Shown one piece after another: positions 8,566 to 14,955 of a DNA stretch of 16,316 bases. The position numbers and the translations under genes were made by a program. Source of the DNA: an uncultured Planctomycetaceae bacterium (GTDB lineage: Bacteria > Planctomycetota > Planctomycetia > Pirellulales > Pirellulaceae); contig CAIXSC010000423.1 of assembly GCA_903921945.1 (NCBI GenBank), forward strand, positions 1-16,316, read 5' to 3'. Below the pieces are notes generated by a model that did not search any database, was not told the origin of the DNA, and saw nothing but the letters and a program-made list of their open reading frames with translations. The first letter of the stretch is position 1; every line of letters begins with the position of its first letter.

Positions 8566-8889
8566 ATGAGCGATGGTTCTTATCCGACGAAACTGGAACG
8601 CGAAGACGAACGGCACTTGGCGATCACTTGGAGCGATGGCCAACGTCGCCGTTACACTTTGCGGGAACTCCGCGACAGTTGCCCCTGCGCCACCTGCCGG
8701 GAAAAACGAAACGCGCCCCCGCAATCGCCGCTGATGTTGCCGATTTTGAGCGATGCCCAAATCCAGCCGCTTTCCGTCACGGGCATGAAACCGGTCGGCA
8801 ACTACGCTTACGCGATCGCCTTTAGCGACGGGCACGATACGGGCATCTACACGCTCGAATTCCTCCGCGAACTCGGATCGCCCGCCTGA
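8566..8889 (+). CDS. DUF971 (GBBH-like) domain protein
   Basis: A 107-residue protein that is entirely one DUF971 domain (PF06155, gamma-butyrobetaine hydroxylase-like N-terminal fold). Diagnostic stretches are LAITWSDGQRRRYTLRELRD and the cysteine motif CPCATC, followed by VGNYAYAIAFSDGHDTGIYTLEFLREL. The Cys-x-Cys-x2-Cys could bind metal. Related domains occur at the end of the plant chloroplast Fe-S carrier HCF101 (known from the family), which suggests a link to Fe-S cluster handling. The start is fixed by GGAGG (8551-8555), 10 nt before the ATG. It follows the PLP-enzyme gene on the same strand, which makes a functional pair plausible. No function has been shown for the stand-alone bacterial form. 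Confidence 0.9.
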   Translation: MSDGSYPTKLEREDERHLAITWSDGQRRRYTLRELRDSCPCATCREKRNAPPQSPLMLPILSDAQIQPLSVTGMKPVGNYAYAIAFSDGHDTGIYTLEFLRELGSPA

Positions 8890-8898
8890 GCGAATCGC

Positions 8899-8914
8899 GG
8901 CGACGAAAGTCGCG
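8899..8914 (+). other. Weak GAAA-capped hairpin after DUF971 gene
   Basis: GCGAC-GAAA-GTCGC (8900-8913) is a 5-bp stem with a GNRA-type tetraloop, 10 nt after the DUF971 stop codon and in the convergent gap before the GH38-like gene. No T-run follows, so it is at best a weak transcript-end structure. The palindrome CTCCATGGAG (8937-8946) lies in the same gap. Confidence 0.3.
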
Positions 8915-8981
8915 GACTCTCGCGTGGTCCGACGCCCTCCATGGAGTCCTACGCGTCGCGAGGCGGCCGCCTGCTGTTCGG

Positions 8982-11900
8982 CTAAGCCCAGCGGCCTTCG
9001 ACGCTAATCCAAGCGTAAGGCGCGATCTCGATTTGGGCTTGGCCGTTGGCGACCGCCAGCTCGCCCAGCGGTTGCTGGTTCAAGTCCAGCTTCTTAGCCG
9101 CCGTCAAAGGTCGGCAGGCGGACAACTTGAGCGGACCGCCGCGTCCCATCGTTTCCAACAGACGCACGCGAAAACCTACCAGCCGGCCGGACTCGCGGAG
9201 CGGCTCCCAGTGTGTCGCTGTGACCGACTTGGCGTCGCAGTGGAATAGCCAGGACGAGGCGGGCGACGGCGGCGCGGCGACCGCCTGGACGGCGATTGGC
9301 GGTGCGAGCAACTGCTGCGCTTCTTGAAGGGGATGCGTCGCGTCGATACCGATGCCCACGCGGAACTTTCGGCCGCGTTCGCCGCGAACCCGCAACAGCG
9401 TGTCGAGAATCCGGCCCCCCACGCGGCGGTGGAACGGCAAGCCTCCGGTCAGGATCGTGGTCCGCTTTGTTACCGCTTCAATCTCGATGTAGTGCGGCGC
9501 CTCGAATTGCTTGCCCGGCACGGGATGCCGTTGCTGGTGCACCGCGCGAAACAGTTCCGCCGACTCGTCGTTCCAAGCAAACCGGCAAGCGTAGTAGGAA
9601 TTCCACGGGTCGGCTTGCGGTTCGACGACCGGGTCGAGTTCGATATCAATCGCGAGGATTCGGCTTCCACGCCAGACGCGGAACCGCTGCACATACCGCG
9701 CTTGCGTTGCGCCGTGGAGATCCATCAATCGTCCGTGGGTCGTCAACTCGCCACTCGCCGTGCTTGACTCGGTCACTTCGATCTTGTCGACCGCCATCAC
9801 GGAATAAATGGCCGTCTCGTCCGGATCGCGATAGGTTTCACCCACTTTGCTGGCGGTCGGACCCGGCATGCGAAGCGCCAACTGCTGGGACAGGCGATTG
9901 GCGCGGGCGCCGTACTCGTGAATCGATTGCAAGCTGCCGGTGACCGGATTGAGCAACGCTTCAAAAAATTCGTTGCGCAAGATGGTGTCTTCGGCCATGC
10001 GCGGCACGGCACGGCGAGGCTTCGGAGGCGGGGCCGTTCCGCTGGCGACCCAGGTATAGCCGAGCGGCGGCGTTTCCGCGACCAAGTGCTTGGCTCCGTT
10101 GCCCTCGTCGGCGGCGACAACCGGCTTCTCGGCGATCGGCAAGTGGGGTAGCTGATCGGCGCGAGTGCCACTGCGGCGGGAGAAGCCCAGTGGGTTGATC
10201 ATCAAGATACCCGGCGATGCCGCGCCTTTGCTTCGCGGCAAAGCGGCCGCCAGATTCTCGGCCGCTCGACGTTCGGCTTCCGCTAGTTCGGTGTCGAAAG
10301 CGGCCAGCCGTTCCAGTTCACTTTCCGGTTCCTCGGCGAACTGATCGATCCGCGACGCCCAGTTCTCCAGTTGTCGCTGTGCCGGGTCACGCTGTGCTGT
10401 GTCACTGGCAGGCAGGTCACTGGCAGGCAGGTCACTGGGGCCCGAGTGGCCGGTTGGGGCCGGCTGGCGGGTGTTGGTTGGCGGAGCTGCGCTGGCGTCC
10501 GGGGTGGGGCGCGAGGCGGCAAGCGGGCTTGCGTCTGAGCCAGCGATCAGTCCGGCGACGGCGGGAGCGAACTTCGCGCCGCCGGCGACCTCGGCCATGA
10601 GCCACAGGGCTTCGATCGCTTCGAGGCGGGTCCGCCGTTGCCAGTACCGCATGGTGCTGGAGAGCGGGTCGAGTTGCTTGCGGATGACGGCCTGTTTGAG
10701 GTAGGGGGAGCGGTATTGGCCGACGTCAAACCGGTCGGTTTGGCTGGGCGCTTCGGTCGCGGAGAAGTAGTCCTCGATGGTGACGAATTTTCCGAGCGCC
10801 GTGGTGTAGCGGGCGATGCGGCGCAAGTCCTCGTGCCAGGTGCTCGGAGGGCCAGGCCAGTGGGCGAGCAGGAGCGTCGCGACATGGTCGGCGTCCATCG
10901 ATTCGCCCAATTTCATCGCGAAGCTGAGGAATGTCTGGGGTTTGCTGGCGTCGAGCGGGATGCGGGCGATGGCATCGAGTCCGGCGCCGCCGAGGCCTTC
11001 CCAGCGAACTTTCAGTTGGGAGCCTTGCGGAAACCGACCGTCGTCCAGGGTCGCGTGGAGCACGCCGCGGAAGCCGGCTTGGGTAAGCACTCCGGGAAGC
11101 ATCGGGGTGATGCCGAATCGGCGGCGGGCGAACACGGTGGGAGACTGGCCGACGAGCGTGCGATAGACCGCGGCGCCGCGACCGAGTTCGGCGGCGAGCG
11201 ACTCGTGGCCCATGAGCGGCCAGCGACGCTCGACAACTTCGCCGCCGAGCAGGGCGGCGCGCCCTTGGGAAACGGCATCGGCGAGCGCGGCGAGCGTCGC
11301 CGGTTCCTGCTTCGACATGCGTTCGAGCGTGCCGCCGGAGATGACCAGGTTTTGGCGTTCAGCGCCGGCGAGCTCGTTGCGTAACGACGCTCCGATGGTG
11401 GTGTCCGCCACAAGCGTCATATCCAGCACAAACGCTTCGACGGGGTAGTAGTGGTTTCGTTCCTCCGCCAGCATGTCAAAACATGCGGTAAGCTTCTCGC
11501 GAGCGAGCGGCTGGTCGCCGGCGATGGCGGCGCGGGCCCCGGCGATCACTTGATTCTGGAAGTGCAACTCGTCCAAGTTGCTGGAGTAACGCATTTGACG
11601 CGTCAACAGTTGGATCTGCAGGTAGCAGTAGCCGAGGGCGAGAAAATCGGCCGCCAGGTCGGGCGGCACGCCGCCGTCGCCGCCGTCCAGCGGCGCGAGT
11701 GCGGCAGCGACGATCTCGGGGCGTTTGACCAAGCGGCGGACCAGGGTCGCGCCTTCCTCTTTCGCTCGCTGCGCGAACCCCGTGGGCATTTGGCTTGCGG
11801 CCACCGTCGGGACGACCAGCAGGCGATTGGCGATCTCGGCGGGCGGAGCGTCGACGCGGGCCCACGTTGGCTTGGTGCCTGCGGAGGCCAGAAGGGCCGG

Positions 11901-12017
11901 GTGCCACATCGCGGTCCAGCATGCCAGCAGGCTGTCGGCGTCGTCCCCTTCGTGGTAGGTCGGGAAGTCTTCCAGCGAATGGCACGGCAGCAAAATCAGC
12001 AATTCCTGGTATTTCAT
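8982..12017 (-). CDS. Large GH38-like (alpha-mannosidase-like) protein
   Basis: 1011 residues from the ATG at 12017 (MKYQELLILLPCHSLEDFP). The open frame continues upstream to 12830 only by running antisense through pilM, and that extension looks non-coding. No signal peptide or membrane segment is seen, so it is probably cytoplasmic. The C-terminal third (about 682-1011) resembles the GH38 beta-sandwich region: NEFFEALLNPVTGSLQSI, then YVQRFRVWRGSRILAIDIEL, DPWNSYYACRFAWND, and FRVGIGIDATHPLQEAQ. The middle contains GILMINPLGFSRRSG, similar to the 'NP-hydrophobic-S-x-x-R' start of such domains. The N-terminal half has PCHSLEDFPTYHEGDDADSLL, NHYYPVEAFVLDMTL (H189) and FGITPMLPGVLTQAGFRG...TLDDGRFP. 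I do not see the canonical GH38 His-x-Asp metal motif, so catalysis is uncertain. A Pro/Ser/Ala linker (about 490-550) contains SDLPA repeats. It is transcribed divergently from the pilM operon and has no obvious ribosome binding site. Confidence 0.65.
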   Translation of the reverse strand: MKYQELLILLPCHSLEDFPTYHEGDDADSLLACWTAMWHPALLASAGTKPTWARVDAPPAEIANRLLVVPTVAASQMPTGFAQRAKEEGATLVRRLVKRPEIVAAALAPLDGGDGGVPPDLAADFLALGYCYLQIQLLTRQMRYSSNLDELHFQNQVIAGARAAIAGDQPLAREKLTACFDMLAEERNHYYPVEAFVLDMTLVADTTIGASLRNELAGAERQNLVISGGTLERMSKQEPATLAALADAVSQGRAALLGGEVVERRWPLMGHESLAAELGRGAAVYRTLVGQSPTVFARRRFGITPMLPGVLTQAGFRGVLHATLDDGRFPQGSQLKVRWEGLGGAGLDAIARIPLDASKPQTFLSFAMKLGESMDADHVATLLLAHWPGPPSTWHEDLRRIARYTTALGKFVTIEDYFSATEAPSQTDRFDVGQYRSPYLKQAVIRKQLDPLSSTMRYWQRRTRLEAIEALWLMAEVAGGAKFAPAVAGLIAGSDASPLAASRPTPDASAAPPTNTRQPAPTGHSGPSDLPASDLPASDTAQRDPAQRQLENWASRIDQFAEEPESELERLAAFDTELAEAERRAAENLAAALPRSKGAASPGILMINPLGFSRRSGTRADQLPHLPIAEKPVVAADEGNGAKHLVAETPPLGYTWVASGTAPPPKPRRAVPRMAEDTILRNEFFEALLNPVTGSLQSIHEYGARANRLSQQLALRMPGPTASKVGETYRDPDETAIYSVMAVDKIEVTESSTASGELTTHGRLMDLHGATQARYVQRFRVWRGSRILAIDIELDPVVEPQADPWNSYYACRFAWNDESAELFRAVHQQRHPVPGKQFEAPHYIEIEAVTKRTTILTGGLPFHRRVGGRILDTLLRVRGERGRKFRVGIGIDATHPLQEAQQLLAPPIAVQAVAAPPSPASSWLFHCDAKSVTATHWEPLRESGRLVGFRVRLLETMGRGGPLKLSACRPLTAAKKLDLNQQPLGELAVANGQAQIEIAPYAWISVEGRWA
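10386..10445. repeat. 15-bp repeat array inside the GH38-like gene
   Basis: Four adjacent 15-bp units each start with GTCAC: GTCACGCTGTGCTGT, two identical copies of GTCACTGGCAGGCAG (10401-10430), and GTCACTGGGGCCCGA. On the coding (minus) strand the identical units read LPASD pentapeptides in the disordered linker. The unit length keeps the frame. The core CACTGGCnnGCA also occurs in the reverse complement of the intergenic minisatellite at 8411-8485. Confidence 0.75.
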
Positions 12018-12336
12018 GGCCGTCAAGTTAGCTGGTGGCCGGATGGCCGTCGAGATGACGGCGGGAATCGCCGATACAACGCGAACAGCCGTCGTCAAAC
12101 GGCCGCCGCGGGCGAACTTCCCGCCTAAGTTTGTTGACATCGATTGTTCGTCATCAGTAGACTTTAATTGTCGCGAGGGCTGGGTGGAACAGCGCCAGCC
12201 GTTCAACTTGTCCCAAGCCTCAATTCCCGAGGCGATCATCACCTTTGAGCCACTCGCGATTCGCCCTCGGGTTGCATGACCCGAGCGGGCCCTTTCGCGA
12301 AGGGAACCGGATTCAGCAGGAGCGGAGGAACAAGCC
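12018..12336. other. Divergent promoter region, GH38-like gene / pilM
   Basis: A 319-bp gap between two genes read away from each other. It holds a plus-strand sigma70-type promoter at 12134-12163 and the pilM ribosome binding site (GGAGG, 12324-12328, 8 nt before ATG). I found no gene in it and no clear promoter for the minus-strand gene. The 5' leader of pilM would be about 165 nt. Confidence 0.6.
12134..12163 (+). promoter_or_regulatory. Sigma70-type promoter for the pilM operon
   Basis: A perfect -35 box TTGACA (12134-12139) and a -10 box TAGACT (12158-12163, 4 of 6 matches) are separated by 18 bp, in the most AT-rich part of the gap. Transcription should start near 12170. It is the best promoter-like sequence I found in the window. 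Confidence 0.55.
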
Positions 12337-14925
12337 ATGGCCAACGCGGGTGTGTGGGGCATCGACATCGGCCAGTGCGGGCTGAAGGCGCTGCGCTGCG
12401 AACTCAGCGAGGACGGGACAACGGCGGTTGCGACCGCCTTCGATTTCATCGAGTACCCGATGATCCTCAGCCAGCCGGACGCTGATCCCAGCACGCTGGT
12501 GCGCGAAGCGTTCGCGACGTTCATGTCGCGGAACAAACTGAAGGGCGACCGCGTCGCCATGTCCGTCTCCGGGCAATTCGGGTTGACGCGGTTCTTCGGA
12601 CCGCCGCCGTGCCAAATCAAGCAACTGCCCGACTTGGTGCGGTTCGAAGCCAAACAGACCGTCCCGTTTCCGTTGGATGAAGTGGTCTGGGACTGGCAGC
12701 GAATGGCGGGCGGCATGGAAGTCGAAGGCTTCCTGATGGAAATCCAGGTAGGCTTGTTCGCGATGAAGCGGGAACAGGTCTTCAAGGCGCTCGAACCGTT
12801 CACCCAGGCGGGCATTGAACTGGACATCATCCAGTTGGCTCCGGTCGCGATCTACAACGCGATGACGCACGATCTGTTGCAGGATGCAACCGAGGAATTC
12901 GATTCGGAAGATCCACCCGAGTCGCTCATTCTGCTTTCCATGGGCACCGATTCCACGGATATGGTGATCACGAACGGCTACCGGATGTGGCTGCGAAGTA
13001 TTCCGGTCGGCGGCAGCCACTTCACCAAACAGCTCGTCAAAGAACTGAAATTGACGTTCTCCAAGGCTGAGCACACGAAGCGCAACGCCAAGCAGGCCGA
13101 GGATCCGAAGGCGATCTTCCAGGCTATGCGGTCCACCTTCAACGACATGGTGAATGAAGTCCAACGATCGTTGATGAACTTCGAGAACAACAACCGCAAG
13201 GCCAAGCTGTCGAAGTTGGTGATGTTGGGGAACGCCACCAAACTCACGGGCCTCCCGGCCCACCTTTCGAAAAACCTCGGTCATGACCTGCTGGACATGC
13301 AGAACTTCCAGCGGCTGAACACGACCGCCATCTCGTCCTCGCCCAGCTTCAAAGAGAATCAGTTGTCGTTCGGCGTCAGCTATGGGCTGTGCTTGCAAGG
13401 ACTTGGGCTGGCCAAGGTAACGACGAACCTGATGCCGCGAGCGATCATCACGCAACGGATGATCCGCGACAAAAAGCCCTGGACGCTGGCCGGTGTCAGT
13501 TTCTTGATGTTGGCGTGGGCCTTCAGCTACTTCCTGGTCAACAACAAGTGGTACACGGTGAATCCGCAACGCGCGGTCGCCGGTACGACCTGGGAAGCGG
13601 CCGGCGGCAAAGCCGAGCAGGTAAGCACGGCAAGCCGGAATCACAAGTCGAAAGACGATGCGAAGAAAGCCAGCATCGAGGTGCTCCGAGCGCTTGGCGA
13701 CGAGGTTGCCGGCAACAACGATCGCCGCCTGATGTGGCTGGAACTGATCTCCGCGTTGACCTACGCGTTGCCCCGCACACCAAATACCCAGCCCGGCGTG
13801 CCGCTTGATCCCCGCGTTTTGCCATTCAGCCAGCGGCAGGAAATCCACGTCGATCATGTGGAATCCGAGTACTTCGCCGACTTGGCTCAGTGGTTTAGCC
13901 CCGAGATCACCCAAAAGTATTTGGAAGGCCGACGATACATTTTGGCGTTGGAAAAGGGCCAACAGCCAGCGCCGGCTGCCAATCCGGCCGCTCCGGCGAA
14001 CCCGGCTGATCCCGCCGCCGCGGCCGCCGCTGGCGCGGCTCCCGCCGCCGAGGAAGAGACCGTGGAGGGACCGACCAAGGACGGCTGGGTCGTGGAGATT
14101 CGTGGATACCACTATTTCAATGGCAACCCGCAGACATCGGGACGCACTCACGTGCTCAACACGTTGCTGCGCCGGCTGGAGACCGGAGTCGTAAGGTTGC
14201 CTGGGGACCCTGACGAAGGACGCGAACCGCCCGAATTCACGATGAAGGAACTGGGCATCATGTTCCCGACTCTGATCTTGGACGACCGGATCGACCTGAA
14301 TTATAAGATTCCCAATCCGCTGTTCGCGGTGACAGCCGAGGCCGGCGGTGCGGGCGCGATGGGTGCCGGCGGTATGCCCGGCGGCATGGCTCCGGGTGGG
14401 CTAGGAGCCGGCGGCATGATGCCGGGCATGATGCCCGGTGGGAAGGGCGGGCCTGGCGCGGGAACGATGGGCGCGTTCGGAGGTCCTGGCGCGGGTAAGG
14501 CCCCGGGAAAAGGCCCGGCCGAGAAAGGCAAGGGCAAGAATGAGCCGCCTCCCGAACCGGAATCGTTCGACGCTCCAAGATACGCATTCACCATCCAATT
14601 CGTCTGGCAACCGGTGCCGCTCAGCAAACGGCTGCAACTTAAACGCGAAGCCGCCGAGAAATTGCGGGCCGAGCGGGAAGCGGCGATTGCCGCAGGTCAA
14701 CCGGTGCCAGGCGACGCCGCTGCGGGCCAACAGGGCAATGCCCCGGCACCGGTGAATCCGGCCGGTAACGCGGTGCCAGCCGCCGCCAATCCCGCGGCCC
14801 CGAATCCCGCTGCGGCGAATCCGGCCGCTCCGAATCCGGCTGCTCCCAATCCGGCCGCTGCGAATCCGGCCGTTCCGAATCCGGCGGCGGCAAATCCAGC
14901 GGCACCCAATCCGGCTCAGCCGTAA
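12337..14925 (+). CDS. pilM: Type IV pilus PilM-PilN fusion protein
   Basis: 862 residues. Residues 1-350 are an actin-like PilM/FtsA-fold ATPase: GIDIGQCGLK (8-17, phosphate 1), LLSMGTDSTDMVI (199 onward, phosphate 2), and LVMLGNATKLTGLP (about 294-307, adenosine side). PilM normally ends near 350 residues. Here the chain continues with TTNLMPR (N364), like the 'NLLP' start of PilN, and one membrane helix at about 383-401 (WTLAGVSFLMLAWAFSYFLV). A PilN-like periplasmic part of about 460 residues follows, broken by an Ala/Pro linker (about 543-570) and a Gly/Met/Pro-rich linker (about 669-735), and ends in nine NPAxx pentapeptides (818-862). It would couple the cytoplasmic ATPase ring of a pilus or secretion machine to the inner-membrane alignment complex without a separate PilM-PilN contact. 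The ribosome binding site GGAGG is 8 nt upstream. It is the first gene of an operon; the next gene starts 30 bp later. Confidence 0.85.
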   Translation: MANAGVWGIDIGQCGLKALRCELSEDGTTAVATAFDFIEYPMILSQPDADPSTLVREAFATFMSRNKLKGDRVAMSVSGQFGLTRFFGPPPCQIKQLPDLVRFEAKQTVPFPLDEVVWDWQRMAGGMEVEGFLMEIQVGLFAMKREQVFKALEPFTQAGIELDIIQLAPVAIYNAMTHDLLQDATEEFDSEDPPESLILLSMGTDSTDMVITNGYRMWLRSIPVGGSHFTKQLVKELKLTFSKAEHTKRNAKQAEDPKAIFQAMRSTFNDMVNEVQRSLMNFENNNRKAKLSKLVMLGNATKLTGLPAHLSKNLGHDLLDMQNFQRLNTTAISSSPSFKENQLSFGVSYGLCLQGLGLAKVTTNLMPRAIITQRMIRDKKPWTLAGVSFLMLAWAFSYFLVNNKWYTVNPQRAVAGTTWEAAGGKAEQVSTASRNHKSKDDAKKASIEVLRALGDEVAGNNDRRLMWLELISALTYALPRTPNTQPGVPLDPRVLPFSQRQEIHVDHVESEYFADLAQWFSPEITQKYLEGRRYILALEKGQQPAPAANPAAPANPADPAAAAAAGAAPAAEEETVEGPTKDGWVVEIRGYHYFNGNPQTSGRTHVLNTLLRRLETGVVRLPGDPDEGREPPEFTMKELGIMFPTLILDDRIDLNYKIPNPLFAVTAEAGGAGAMGAGGMPGGMAPGGLGAGGMMPGMMPGGKGGPGAGTMGAFGGPGAGKAPGKGPAEKGKGKNEPPPEPESFDAPRYAFTIQFVWQPVPLSKRLQLKREAAEKLRAEREAAIAAGQPVPGDAAAGQQGNAPAPVNPAGNAVPAAANPAAPNPAAANPAAPNPAAPNPAAANPAVPNPAAANPAAPNPAQP
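14338..14536 (+). repeat. Gly/Met/Pro-rich low-complexity linker in PilM-PilN
   Basis: It encodes about 66 residues made of GGM, PGM, GAGG and GKG units, including GGMMPGMMPGGKGGP. It splits the periplasmic part of the fusion protein just before a conserved-looking segment (DAPRYAFTIQFVWQPVPLSKR). An almost identical GGMVPGMMPGKGGP occurs in the next gene. Confidence 0.8.
14788..14922 (+). repeat. Nine 15-bp units encoding NPAxx at the PilM C-terminus
   Basis: Nine in-frame 15-bp units, most starting AATCC(C/G)GC, run from 14788 to the stop codon and encode NPAAP, NPAAA, NPAVP and a final NPAQP. Codon third positions vary between units, so the array is old or under protein-level selection rather than freshly expanded. 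Confidence 0.85.
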
Positions 14926-14955
14926 CCTTAGTACAACACGCAAGGAGCACGAGCG

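Noticed and set aside
8284..8835. Minus-strand frame with PTGPQ pentapeptide repeats
   Set aside because: The repeats arise from reading the 15-bp minisatellite, and the rest of the frame is antisense to two well supported genes.
12018..12830. N-terminal extension of the GH38-like gene by 271 residues
   Set aside because: Most of it runs antisense through the PilM domain and the promoter gap. MKYQELLILLPC at 12017 is a natural protein start.
12313..14151. 612-residue open frame antisense to pilM
   Set aside because: Its translation is a His/Arg/Gln-rich mix with no domain, and it is fully explained as the antisense frame of a high-GC gene with clear PilM motifs.
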